Origin: Amnibacterium endophyticum
GTDB lineage: Bacteria > Actinomycetota > Actinomycetes > Actinomycetales > Microbacteriaceae
DNA length: 64,000 nt
Reading direction: 5' to 3'
Assembly: GCF_042680685.1 (NCBI RefSeq)
Contig: NZ_JBHUEA010000020.1
Coordinates: forward strand, 12,086 to 76,085
The notes beneath the pieces were generated by a model. It had not been told where the DNA came from. It was given only the letters and a program-made list of their open reading frames with translations, and did no database searches. Shown piece after piece: positions 51,115 to 59,365 of this stretch (its first letter is position 1; each line of letters begins with the position of its first letter). A program made the position numbers and the translations under genes.

Positions 51115-51755
51115 GGATCCACTGTCGGTCGGTGGTGCAGGCGTAGGTGGCTTGCTTGACGAAGAAGGCGCGGAAGCTGTGCGGCGGGTAGACCCGGTAG
51201 CCGTCCGCGGCCGCAGCCTTGCAGGAGGGGTCGTGCGGCCTTGTATCTGTGCCGGTGTTGAAGTTGCCGCCGTTCTTGTCGACGTAGGTGTAGTCGAGTA
51301 GCGCTCCGGCGTAGCCGTTCGCGGGGATGCTGACGGTGCTGCTGGTGCCGCCGAAGCGATCGGCGGGTGCGCCGAGCTGTGTGCCGTCGCCGTGTCCGAC
51401 GAGGCTGACGCCGGGTGTGCCGGCGAGGACGCAGGAGCTCGAGCCGGTGTTGCGGAAGATCACCCACGACGACCGCTGGCCTGCCCCGGCGCCGTCTGGG
51501 TCGTACTTGACCGTCACCGACAGGTCCTGGTCGGCGCACTGGCCGGCGGGCACGTTCGGGTCGGTGCGCGCTGCGGCAGAAGCGGCGGTGGACGGAGGAG
51601 CCGACGATGCCGGCGTCGGCGAGGTCGATGCGGAGGCCGACGTCGCAGCGTTCGTCACGATCGGAGTGCTGGTAGCGGCCGCGCTCGACGTACTGGTCGC
51701 GGCTCGGGTCGGCGCCGGTGATTGCCCGCTGGTGCAGGACGTCAGCGCCTCTCCC
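51068..51755 (-). pseudogene. DUF4232 lipoprotein lacking its signal peptide
   Basis: The DUF4232 domain is intact: DPNVPAGQCADQDLSVTVKYDPDGAGAGQRSSWVIFRNTGSSSCVLAGTPGVSLVG through QWIHVGPV at the end. The lipobox part ALTSCTSG and the Ser/Thr/Ala linker are also present. Upstream of the lipobox the reading runs into unrelated sequence that lacks a hydrophobic signal core (near 51755), so the 5' end has been lost in a rearrangement. DUF4232 proteins are extracellular anchored proteins of unknown function. Confidence 0.7.
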
Positions 51756-51908
51756 TCGTCTCCCGGAGTCCGGACCAGACCGGCCGGGGCAGGGCATCGA
51801 TTCGTGATGCGGTGGAAGCCGGCCTTGAACGCCTTCGCCGTCACCTTCGCTGACCGCTGGCCCGCAGCGAGACCTATTGAGACGCCGATGTCGAGATAGT
51901 TCCGCTGG

Positions 51909-52226
51909 TCAGGAGCGGACGAGTCGGGCAATCGCTTCAGATGCTTCCTTGATCTTGGCGTCGGCTTCGGGACCGCCGGCTGCGGCAGCGTCACGGACGC
52001 AGTGGTCAAGGTGGTCGTGGAGGAGGCCGAGTGCGACGGACTCGAGGGCTCGTGTCATGGCGGAGACCTGGGTGAGGATGTCGATGCAGTACTTCTCATC
52101 GGCGACCATGCCTTGCAGGCCGCGTGCTTGTCCTTCGATTCGGCGAAGCCGCCGCAGGTACTCGTCCTTGTCGGAGATGTAGCCATGGACGTGTCGGTCG
52201 AGATGATCCTCGGGGGTCGGGTACAT
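51909..52226 (-). CDS. csoR: CsoR-type metal-sensing repressor (DUF156)
   Basis: A 105-residue helical protein with the CsoR/RcnR fold: DEYLRRLRRIEGQARGLQGMV, then EKYCIDILTQVSAMTRALESVALGLLHDHLDHCV. The Cys in KYC, the His in LLHDH and the Cys in HCV match the C-H-C ligand set of copper-sensing CsoR proteins. Cu(I) binding releases the repressor from GC-rich operators. Downstream and upstream genes encode His-rich or DUF305-type exported proteins, and the divergent nuo-like operon has a box of matching type. Confidence 0.9.
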   Translation of the reverse strand: MYPTPEDHLDRHVHGYISDKDEYLRRLRRIEGQARGLQGMVADEKYCIDILTQVSAMTRALESVALGLLHDHLDHCVRDAAAAGGPEADAKIKEASEAIARLVRS

Positions 52227-52378
52227 CGGGCTCCTGCCTCAGGTGAGCGGGAGGTGAGTGTACGGACCTCGTTGATGCGTCGACGGGGGGTCCGGTGAGA
52301 GGTTCTGCGGGAGCCGTCGCAGTCCGCCAGCGCGAGGGTCGGAAGGTGCTGGCCCCCGCACGCGCTGTCGCGGTCGGA

Positions 52379-53068
52379 TCAGTCACCGGGGGCGAACTGG
52401 TACGTGGGGGGCGGGTTCTGCTGGTCGAGGGCGGTGCCGTAGACGAGGGCGACTTGCCGGTGCGGGAGCAGCTCGATCTCGGCGGGGTTCCCGGTCGTCG
52501 GCTTGCCGTCGATGTACGCCCGAAGCGTGCGGCCTTGCTCGTCGGCGCGGCTTCCGATGCGTCCCTGCTGTAGGCGGACGCCCCATTCGGTGAAGACCTG
52601 GCCGAGGGTGTAGCGGTGGCCGCGGGAGTCGGACTCGATGTGGAGCAGGCCGCTGGTGTCGTGAGTGTGCAGCTCGCTCATCCGGCCCGTCGCCGCCACG
52701 ATGCCCAGGTTGGCGGGGACCGGGACGGGGTCGCCATCGATGCGGATGTTGAGATGGGAGTGGAAGTGGTCGCCGGTCATCCGGGAGAAGTCCAGCCCTG
52801 CGGCGCGGATACCCTCGGTCGGATCGGTGGGTGCGGGCCAGGGCGGGGCGCCTCCGCCGGTCGCGGCGGCGGGGGCGGGTAGCGCCGGCGGCTGCGCGGC
52901 GGCGGCGATACCCGCAGTGACGCCGCCGAGGACTGCGAGGCCGGCCGCGGCGAGTCCGGCCCGCAGCAGGATGCTGCGGCGGCGCTCGGCGCGGCGGGCG
53001 GCCTCGCGGGCAGCGGCGGCTTTCGCTCGCCGCTGCCCGCGCCGCCGGTCTTTGTCGGGCTCGATCAC
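52379..53068 (-). CDS. Membrane-anchored His-rich protein
   Basis: GTG 53068 overlaps the DUF305 stop. 229 residues: a basic N-terminus, one membrane segment near residues 35-58 (ILLRAGLAAAGLAVLGGVTAGIAAA), and an extracytoplasmic domain with MTGDHFHSHLNIRIDGDPV and SELHTHDTSGLLHIES. These HxH clusters suggest a metal site outside the cell. The fold is not recognised with certainty. Its coupling to a DUF305 protein and proximity to CsoR point to copper handling. Confidence 0.72.
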   Translation of the reverse strand: MIEPDKDRRRGQRRAKAAAAREAARRAERRRSILLRAGLAAAGLAVLGGVTAGIAAAAQPPALPAPAAATGGGAPPWPAPTDPTEGIRAAGLDFSRMTGDHFHSHLNIRIDGDPVPVPANLGIVAATGRMSELHTHDTSGLLHIESDSRGHRYTLGQVFTEWGVRLQQGRIGSRADEQGRTLRAYIDGKPTTGNPAEIELLPHRQVALVYGTALDQQNPPPTYQFAPGD

Positions 53069-53676
53069 AGCTGGTTCAGCAGGGTGCGCATCTGGCTGAT
53101 CTCGGCCTGCTGGTCGGTGACGATGTTCTTGGCCAGGGCGATCGCGGCGGGGTCCTTGCCGGTGCTGATCTCGGTCTTGGCCATGGCGATGGCGCCGGTG
53201 TGGTGGCCGACCATCTGGGTGAGGAACAGTCGGGTGGCGGTGGCGCCGTCGGCGTCGCGGAGCTGCTGCAGCTGGTCGTCGGTGAGCATGCCGTCCATCG
53301 CCATGCCGTGCATCTGCATCGGGCTCGCGGTGGGGTCGACGGTCGGCTGGCCGTAGGAGGTGAGGAAGCCGTTCATCTGGTCGATCTCGGGCTGCTGGGC
53401 CTGCTTGATCGCTTTCGCCAGTGCGGTCACCTCGGCGGGGATGTCCTGCTTGGCGAGCATGAGGTCGGCCATCTGCACGGCCTGGGCGTGGTGCGGGATC
53501 ATCATCGACGCGAACATCGCGTCGGCGGCGTTGTGCGCCGACGCCGTGGCCGAAGCGGCTGGCGTGGGGACGCCGGCAGGCGCGCCAGCGCTGTCGCCGT
53601 TGCTGCTGGTGGTGCAGGCGGTGAGGGTGGCCGTGCCGGCCAGGGTCAGGGTCAGGAGAAGGGCGCGTGCGCGCAT
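53065..53676 (-). CDS. DUF305 lipoprotein
   Basis: From ATG 53676, 203 residues with a lipobox (LTACTTS). The DUF305 pattern occurs twice: MFASMMIPHHAQAVQMADLML and FLTQMVGHHTGAIAMAKTEI, the paired H-H motifs of the ferritin-like DUF305 four-helix fold, with a Met/His-rich link (PMQMHGMAMDGML). DUF305 proteins are frequent in copper-resistance loci. It is coupled to the His-rich anchored protein gene. Confidence 0.9.
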   Translation of the reverse strand: MRARALLLTLTLAGTATLTACTTSSNGDSAGAPAGVPTPAASATASAHNAADAMFASMMIPHHAQAVQMADLMLAKQDIPAEVTALAKAIKQAQQPEIDQMNGFLTSYGQPTVDPTASPMQMHGMAMDGMLTDDQLQQLRDADGATATRLFLTQMVGHHTGAIAMAKTEISTGKDPAAIALAKNIVTDQQAEISQMRTLLNQL

Positions 53677-53752
53677 ATCGGTGTCCAGTTCGTGCTCAAG
53701 AGTCGTCGGAGGGTGTCGTCGATGCCGCACAGGGAGGCGCGGCGGTCGACGA

Positions 53753-54115
53753 TCAGGTCCGGCTGATCCCGAGCGCGAGCAGGGACGGAGGTGCGCGGGC
53801 CGGCAGTTGACCGGCCGGCGTGCTGGCCGGCTGTGGCGCGGCGATCGAGGTCGTGGCGTCGAGGCAGGCGGCGAGAGCGCCGGGCAGCACTGGGGTGTGC
53901 GCCACGGCGAGGAGCGGGTTCTGGGAGCAGACGTTCGCCTGCTGGTCGACCGCGGGCTGGTTGTGCTGGCTCGTGTGCGTTCGGGTGGCGGTCATCGCCA
54001 TGGTCATGCTCGAGCCCAGGTGCATGGCAGCCATCACGGCCGGGGCTGCGACCACCGCGGCCAGCAGCAGGGCGACGACAGCCGCCCGCAGCACCGGTCC
54101 CCGCATGAACGGCAT
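53753..54115 (-). CDS. Small exported protein, first gene of the leftward metal block
   Basis: ATG 54115, or ATG 54106. About 120 residues with a signal peptide or anchor (VLRAAVVALLLAAVVAAPAVMAA), followed by MHLGSSMTMAMTATRTHTSQHNQ, a Met/His-rich stretch, and then a Pro/Ala-rich tail with two cysteines. The Met/His pattern suggests periplasm-like (outer face) copper binding. It diverges from the nuo-like operon over a 90-nt promoter region that has a CsoR-like box. Confidence 0.62.
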   Translation of the reverse strand: MPFMRGPVLRAAVVALLLAAVVAAPAVMAAMHLGSSMTMAMTATRTHTSQHNQPAVDQQANVCSQNPLLAVAHTPVLPGALAACLDATTSIAAPQPASTPAGQLPARAPPSLLALGISRT

Positions 54116-54136
54116 CGTAATCGCGGCTGAGGCGGG

Positions 54137-54154
54137 GTACCACCGGGGGGTATA
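54137..54154. promoter_or_regulatory. CsoR-like operator in the divergent promoter
   Basis: GGTACCACCGGGGGGTAT (reading the other strand, ATACCCCCCGGTGGTACC) resembles the G-tract pseudo-palindromes bound by actinobacterial CsoR (ATACCCC-type with GGGTAT-type arms). It lies midway between the small exported protein gene and nuoA. Confidence 0.55.
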
Positions 54155-54205
54155 TTTCTGGGCTGCTTGATAGGTGTGGGTCGGGATGTCGTCGAGGAGG
54201 TGCTG

Positions 54206-54556
54206 GTGGGGGTCTATCTGCCGGTCGGTATCGCGCTCGGGGTAGTGCTGCTGGGTGTCGCGACGGTCTACGGGACGGCTCGGTTGGTCGCTGCAGCGCC
54301 GACGGCGGCGCAGGTGATGGCGTTCCAGTCCGGGTTTATGCCGCAGGAGCACGCGCTGTCGCGGTTCCACGCCCGGTGGTACCCGCTGACGCTGCTGTTC
54401 CTGGCCTTCGATGTCGAGATGCTGTTCATGTACCCGTGGGCGGTGGTCGCCGGGCAAATCGGCGCGGAGTCGATCATCGAGATGTTCGTGTTCCTGGGCG
54501 TGCTGATGGCCGGGGTCGTGTGGGCGTGGCGTGAGGGGACGCTGCGGTGGGTCTGA
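54206..54556 (+). CDS. nuoA: NuoA-like subunit of a complex I-derived membrane complex
   Basis: GTG 54206 is placed by GAGGAGG five bases upstream; 116 residues, close to the normal 118-120. Three membrane segments; the conserved loop reads PTAAQVMAFQSGFMPQEHALSRFHARWYPLTLLFLAFDVEMLFMYPW, which keeps the ARWY/F and FDVE motifs. NuoA normally contacts the quinone tunnel with NuoH and NuoJ. The gene overlaps the next by 10 nt and starts an operon of eight genes. Confidence 0.9.
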   Translation: MGVYLPVGIALGVVLLGVATVYGTARLVAAAPTAAQVMAFQSGFMPQEHALSRFHARWYPLTLLFLAFDVEMLFMYPWAVVAGQIGAESIIEMFVFLGVLMAGVVWAWREGTLRWV

Positions 54557-55725
54557 CCGGTCGGATCGCGGCGTTGGCGGCGCGGAGACCGCACGTGCTG
54601 GTGGTCGGGGTGCCCGGCCACGATCTCGCGCGGATGCGGGCCGAGGCCGCCGTGACCGCTCGGGGATGGGTGCTGGCGGCGTCCCCGGCGGAGGCGGACG
54701 TGCTGCTGACGGTAGGGCTGCCGGCGGACGAGCTCGCGGCGAGGATCAACCAGGTCTGGCAGCAGGTGCCGCGGCCGCGGCACCGGGTGGGTCTGACCGA
54801 TCCCGTCGAACTGCCCGGCGCGCTCACCCTCGCCCAGCAGGCCCTGGAGGCCGGCGGCGACCCGGAACCGCTTCCCGAGGCGTCCGACTCCGATCAGGCG
54901 GCTGGTCATGCCGAGTCGCACGGCATGGAGTCTGGTCTGCACGGCATGGCGCACGACTCGCACGAGATGAGCCACGGACCACACGACTCGCACGAGTCGG
55001 ACCACGGGGCGCATGGGTCGGGCGGGATGGGTCACGGGTCGATGGACATGGGTCATGGGTCGCATGGCATGGATCACGGGTCGATGGACATGTCGGGGCC
55101 GGGCGGGGTGCCGTTGGCGGGTGGGTTCGAGGGTGACCGTGACGGGTTGGAGATGGACGTGCTGCACCTGCAGCTGGGTCCGGTGCTGACCGACTGGCCG
55201 GCGGGCTTGGCGCTGACGCTCACGCTGTCGGGCGATGTCGTGGTCAAGGCGTCGGCCAGGGCACTGCCGGCTGCTGCTGTCGCTGCGCCCGATCCGCTGC
55301 CTGCGGCGGAGCGGTCGGCGGTGCAGCGGTTGGATCGCGCGCAGGTGCTGCTGCGGCTGGCGGGCTGGGACGCGGTGGCGGAGCGGACGAGGCGGTTGCG
55401 CGATGCACTGCTGGGCGGTGCGTCGCTGGCCGAGCTGGTCCCGGCGATTGAGCGGATCCGTCGGCGAGTCGCGGGCTCGCGCCTGCTGGCGTGGAACCTG
55501 CGCAGCGCGTCGCCGGCGACGGCGGGCGAGTACGACGCGGAGACGGTAAGGCGCCGCCTGGTCGGCTGGCTGGACGCGGCAGCGGGCGGCCACGGGCAGG
55601 GCGATGAGGCGCCGCTGCGGTCGGAGGAGCTGGCGGCGGCGTTGCAGGGCAGGTCACTGGCTGCGGTCCGGCTGCTGGTGGCGGCGGGCGTCACGACCGA
55701 GGCGGGGTTGGTGCTGCATGCCTGA
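54547..55725 (+). CDS. Cysteine-free NuoB/NuoD-like fusion with His/Met-rich insert
   Basis: 392 residues, no cysteine. Residues 45-90 (SPAEADVLLTVGLPADELAARINQVWQQVPRPRHRVGL) align with NuoB around QADLMIVAG...QMPEPKWV, but the four Fe-S ligand cysteines are absent. Residues 121-182 contain 14 His and 9 Met, with HGSMDM twice. Residues 200-392 resemble NuoD in order and helices (EMDVLHLQLGPVLTDWPAGLALTLTLSGD; LDRAQVLLRLAGWDAVAERTRRLRDAL), again without the quinone-site motif GPQHPATHG. It takes the place of nuoB-nuoC-nuoD in the operon. It probably caps the membrane arm and binds copper or another soft metal instead of an Fe-S cluster. Confidence 0.7.
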   Translation: MGLTGRIAALAARRPHVLVVGVPGHDLARMRAEAAVTARGWVLAASPAEADVLLTVGLPADELAARINQVWQQVPRPRHRVGLTDPVELPGALTLAQQALEAGGDPEPLPEASDSDQAAGHAESHGMESGLHGMAHDSHEMSHGPHDSHESDHGAHGSGGMGHGSMDMGHGSHGMDHGSMDMSGPGGVPLAGGFEGDRDGLEMDVLHLQLGPVLTDWPAGLALTLTLSGDVVVKASARALPAAAVAAPDPLPAAERSAVQRLDRAQVLLRLAGWDAVAERTRRLRDALLGGASLAELVPAIERIRRRVAGSRLLAWNLRSASPATAGEYDAETVRRRLVGWLDAAAGGHGQGDEAPLRSEELAAALQGRSLAAVRLLVAAGVTTEAGLVLHA

Positions 55726-56659
55726 GATGGTGTCGTCCGCGCTGCTGGCGGTCGCGGCACCCTTCGGGCTGCTGCTGCTGGCGGCGACGGGGGCTGCGGG
55801 TGCGGCGGTGCTGTCGGCCAGGGCGGCGGGCGCTCCGCTGGTAGCGGCGGCGGGTGCACCGCTGCTGGAATCGGCGCGGCTGCTGCGGCAGCAGCGTCGC
55901 ACGCTGCCGGGTGCGGACGTGCTGCTGTGGCGGATTGCCGGCGCCGGATTCGTGGCCGCGGCGGTGCTGAAGGTGCTGGTGGTCCCGGTCGGGGGTGCGG
56001 TCGCGGCGGATCTGCCCATCGGGGTGGTGTGGTTCAACGCGATGGACGTGCTGCTGTGGGCGCTGTGGTGGCTGCTCGGCTGGGGGGCGGACAGCACGTT
56101 CTCGCTGGTCGGGGCGTACCGGTTCCTGGGGCAGGCGATCTCCTACGAGCTGCCGTTGATGTTCGCGCTCACCGGCCCGGCGATCGCGGCCGGGAGCCTG
56201 CGGATGTCGGACGTCGTGGCGGCGCAGCAGCCGGTGTGGTTCGCGGTGCTGATGCCGGTCGGGTTCGTGGTGTACCTGCTCAGCGTGTCGGCGTTCGCGG
56301 CATGGGGGCCCTTCGCCACCCCTGCCGGGCGGGACGCAGCGGACGGGGTGCTGACGGAGCTGTCCGGGCCGGACCGGCTGCTGGTGCTGGCCGGCAGGTG
56401 GGCGGTGCTGGCTGCCGGGGCGGCGGTCGCGGTGCCGCTGTTCCTCGGCGGCGGCGCGGGACCGCTGCTGCCGGCGGGGGTGTGGGTAGCGGTGAAGTCG
56501 GTGCTGGTGCTGGCGGTGCTGGTGGTCGCCGGGCGGCTGGTGCCTGCGGTGCGGCCGGAGCGGCTGGCGGAGATCGGCTGGCTGGTGCTGCTGCCGGCGA
56601 CGTTGCTGCAGCTGCTGGCCGTGTCGATCGGTGCCGCGGTGGCGGGAGGTGCGCCGTGA
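55718..56659 (+). CDS. nuoH: NuoH-like subunit
   Basis: 313 residues from ATG 55718, overlapping the fusion gene. About eight membrane segments. The quinone-site segment is recognisable as YRFLGQAISYELPLMFAL, and AFAAWGPFATPAGRDAADGVLTELSG corresponds to the loop that normally reads AETNRTPFDLPEAESELVAGF; most of its acidic and polar residues are changed. NuoH joins NuoA/J/K to the Q module. Weak conservation of the Q loop suits a complex without NuoB/NuoI redox centres. Confidence 0.85.
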   Translation: MPEMVSSALLAVAAPFGLLLLAATGAAGAAVLSARAAGAPLVAAAGAPLLESARLLRQQRRTLPGADVLLWRIAGAGFVAAAVLKVLVVPVGGAVAADLPIGVVWFNAMDVLLWALWWLLGWGADSTFSLVGAYRFLGQAISYELPLMFALTGPAIAAGSLRMSDVVAAQQPVWFAVLMPVGFVVYLLSVSAFAAWGPFATPAGRDAADGVLTELSGPDRLLVLAGRWAVLAAGAAVAVPLFLGGGAGPLLPAGVWVAVKSVLVLAVLVVAGRLVPAVRPERLAEIGWLVLLPATLLQLLAVSIGAAVAGGAP

Positions 56660-57225
56660 TCACGGCGCTGCTGTTCGGAGTATTCGGCGTGGCGGCGGTG
56701 GCGGCCGGGGTGGCGGTGTTCGTGACCGACTCGATGGCGAGGGCCAGCTATGCCCTGGCGGTGTCGTTCGTGGCGGTCGGGGGGATCGCGCTGCTGCTCA
56801 ACCTGTCCTACATCGGGCCGATCATCGTGCTGATGATGGTGATGGAGATGGCGATCATGGCCGTTTTCATGGTGATGCTGATGGGGATGAACCCGGCGCT
56901 GATGCCGATGGACATGACCCATTCGAAGCGGTCGTCGGTCGTGCTCAGCGCGGCGGTGTTCGTGCTGCTGGCCGCGGTGGCGCTGCTGGTGCCGTGGCCG
57001 GTGCGGGAGTCGCTGCGGCTGCCCGGTGGCGACACGATCGCGGCGCTGGGGCAGTCGATCATGGGCTCGAAGATGCTCGTGATGCTCACGATCAGCCCGG
57101 TGCTGTTCGCCACGATGGTCACCGCGGTGGTGCTGGCCAATCCGCGAAGCCGGTACGAACGGCTCGGTGACGACCTCGACCGGGAGCGTCCTGCCGACCC
57201 GGAGCGAGGAGGGCTGCAGCGGTGA
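56656..57225 (+). CDS. nuoJ: NuoJ-like subunit, unusually Met-rich
   Basis: GTG 56656 overlaps the nuoH stop (GTGA); 189 residues, five membrane segments. The third helix and following loop read IIVLMMVMEMAIMAVFMVML and MGMNPALMPMDMTH, over a dozen methionines in 36 residues, where typical NuoJ has GAVMVLFLFVVMMLD. MxM and MxxM patterns are typical of Cu(I) sites in copper transporters. It keeps the general NuoJ topology between NuoH and NuoK. Confidence 0.85.
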   Translation: MITALLFGVFGVAAVAAGVAVFVTDSMARASYALAVSFVAVGGIALLLNLSYIGPIIVLMMVMEMAIMAVFMVMLMGMNPALMPMDMTHSKRSSVVLSAAVFVLLAAVALLVPWPVRESLRLPGGDTIAALGQSIMGSKMLVMLTISPVLFATMVTAVVLANPRSRYERLGDDLDRERPADPERGGLQR

Positions 57226-57524
57226 CGCTGCAGCTGGTGCTGCTGGTCGCGGCGGCGCTGTTCTCGGTCGGACTGTACGGGGCACTGTCCCAGCAGGTCG
57301 TGGTGATGGTGATGATGGGGCTGGAGCTGATGCTGAACGCGGTGATCCTGGCCGCGGCCGGCTTCTGGTGGTTCCTGGCGCCGGTGCCGGACGGGCAGAC
57401 GCTGCTGCTGGTGGTGATCGCGGCGATGACGATCGAGATGGCGGCCGGCTTCGCCGTCGCGCTGGTGCTGCACCGGGCGCGGAACACCGACATGACCGAC
57501 ATGGCGACGGACCTGGAGCAGTGA
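57222..57524 (+). CDS. nuoK: NuoK-like subunit
   Basis: 100 residues, three membrane segments, the normal length. It keeps MGLELMLNAVILA with the essential glutamate of helix 2 and a second glutamate in AAMTIEMAAGFAVALVL. The end is Met/Asp-rich (NTDMTDMATDLEQ). Starts and stops overlap with both neighbours, so stoichiometric synthesis is likely. Confidence 0.92.
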   Translation: MTLQLVLLVAAALFSVGLYGALSQQVVVMVMMGLELMLNAVILAAAGFWWFLAPVPDGQTLLLVVIAAMTIEMAAGFAVALVLHRARNTDMTDMATDLEQ

Positions 57525-59365
57525 GCGCGCTGCTGCCGCTGGCGTTCCTGCTGCCGGCGATCACCGGCGGCGTGCTGCTGCTGACCGGGCGGCGCGCGAA
57601 CGGCGCAGCGCCGGCGGTCGCGATCACCGTCGCAGCCGCCACCGTCGCCGTCGCGATCGCAGCGGCGGTCGTGCGGCCGCGGGTCGCCGTCCCGTTCCTG
57701 CCCGGGGCCCCGTTCGAGGCGGCGATGCCGGGGCTGTCGGCGGTACTGCTGCCGGTGGTGACGGTGGTGGCGGCGCTGGTGCTGGTCTTCGCCGCAGCCG
57801 AGCGGACCGGCCCGGCGGCCCGCTTCCACGGGCTGATGCTGCTGTTCACCGGCGCGGTCGTGCTCACCGTGGTGGCGGCCAGCCTGCCGGCGCTGCTGCT
57901 GGCCTGGGAGGTGATGGGCGCGACCTCGTACGCGCTGATCGGCTTCGTCTGGCGGGACCCGGTCAAGACCGGTGCCGGGTTCGTCGCATTCACCGTGACC
58001 CGCACGGCCGACCTCGGCCTCTACCTCGCCGCCGGTGCCGCCGTCGCCGGCGGGGCGGGCCTGCAGCTGGACGCCCTGGCTGCGGCCCAGGGCCCGTGGC
58101 TGCACGTGGTCGCGGCGGGGGTGGTCGTGGCGGCGCTGGGCAAGGCGGCGCAGCTGCCGTTCTCGTTCTGGCTGTCGCGGGCGATGGAGGGCCCCAGCGC
58201 GGTGTCGGCGCTGCTGCACTCGGCCGCGATGGTGGCGATGGGCGGCTACCTGCTGGTGCGGATGGAGCCGCTGCTGGCCGCGACCAGATGGGCGGGCCCG
58301 GTGACGGCGTGGATCGGAGCGGCCACGGCGGTGCTACTCGGGCTGGTCGCGATCGCGCAGCAGGACCTCAAGCAGGTGCTGGCGGCCTCCACCGCCAGCC
58401 AGCTCGGCTTCGTGGTCCTCGCGGCCGGAGCCGGCACCGTCGCCGGCGGGACCGCGCAGCTGGTGGCCCACGCAGCGGTGAAGTCGCTGCTGTTCCTCGT
58501 CGCCGGCGCCTGGCTCGCGGCACTGGGCACCAAGCAGCTGCCGGCGCTGATCGGCGTCGGCCGCCGCTACCCGCTCATCGGTGTCGCCTTCACCGTCGGG
58601 GCGGCCGCGCTGGCCGGGCTGCCGCCGCTGCCGCTGTGGCTGTCGAAGGAGACCGTGCTGGCCGCCGCGGCCGAGCAGAGCCCGGCCCTGTATGCGGCCG
58701 GGTTGCTGGGCGCCGGGGTCGCCGCGGCGTACTCCGCCCGGATCCTGGTGCTGATCTGGCGGCGCCCGCCGGCCTCGGCCGAGGCCGGCTTCGACAGCGA
58801 AGAGCCCGGTAGCCGCCGAGTCCCGGGCGCCGCCTCGACGGTGATGGTCCTGCTCACCGGAGCCGCCGTCCTGCTGCCGCTGGCCTGGCTGCCCGGCCTG
58901 CAGCCGGCCTGGCGTGGCCTGCTGGGCGCCGGCGGCGCCCCGGCGGCGACCCCGTTGGAGTTGACGCTGTCGGCCGGCATCGCCGTCGTGGTGGCCGTCT
59001 CAACCATCCCGCTGGCGCGGGCCGCCGGACGGCTGCCCACCGGCTGGCTGGGGCTGGAGCCGGCCGCCCAGCTGCTGGTCGCCCGTCCCGCCGGGCGGGT
59101 CGCCGCGCTGCTGGCTGCAGGCGACGACCGGATCCTCGCCCGCATCCCCGCTGGCGGGGTCGCCGGTGCCGTCACCCGCGCCGCCGGCTGGTTCGCGGCC
59201 GTGGACGAGCGCGGCATCACCGGAGCGATGACCGGCATCGCCGCTCTGACCGGTCGCGCCGCCCGACGGGTGCGGGCATGGCAGACCGGTCGGCTCGAGC
59301 ACTACTTCACCGCCGCGGTCGTCGCCACCGTCGCGCTGGCGGTCGTCCTGATCGTGGCGCGGTGA
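57521..59365 (+). CDS. nuoL: NuoL-like antiporter subunit
   Basis: GTG 57521; 614 residues, the normal size. The key proton-path residues are present: the helix-5 glutamate in LLAWEVMGATSYALIGF (Glu130), and GKAAQLPFSFWLSRAMEGPSAVSALLHSAAMV with the helix-7 lysine and the conserved His. A lysine on helix 12 is not obvious (YPLIGVAFTVGAAALAGLPPLPLWLSKE contains one at the end). The C-terminal lateral helix and last helix remain. It probably still translocates H+ or Na+. Confidence 0.93.
   Translation: MSALLPLAFLLPAITGGVLLLTGRRANGAAPAVAITVAAATVAVAIAAAVVRPRVAVPFLPGAPFEAAMPGLSAVLLPVVTVVAALVLVFAAAERTGPAARFHGLMLLFTGAVVLTVVAASLPALLLAWEVMGATSYALIGFVWRDPVKTGAGFVAFTVTRTADLGLYLAAGAAVAGGAGLQLDALAAAQGPWLHVVAAGVVVAALGKAAQLPFSFWLSRAMEGPSAVSALLHSAAMVAMGGYLLVRMEPLLAATRWAGPVTAWIGAATAVLLGLVAIAQQDLKQVLAASTASQLGFVVLAAGAGTVAGGTAQLVAHAAVKSLLFLVAGAWLAALGTKQLPALIGVGRRYPLIGVAFTVGAAALAGLPPLPLWLSKETVLAAAAEQSPALYAAGLLGAGVAAAYSARILVLIWRRPPASAEAGFDSEEPGSRRVPGAASTVMVLLTGAAVLLPLAWLPGLQPAWRGLLGAGGAPAATPLELTLSAGIAVVVAVSTIPLARAAGRLPTGWLGLEPAAQLLVARPAGRVAALLAAGDDRILARIPAGGVAGAVTRAAGWFAAVDERGITGAMTGIAALTGRAARRVRAWQTGRLEHYFTAAVVATVALAVVLIVAR

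Noticed and set aside
56143..58005. 620-codon minus-strand frame opposite nuoH-nuoL
   Set aside because: Ala/Thr/Pro-rich shadow frame; the plus strand has the conserved nuo genes with overlapping starts and stops.
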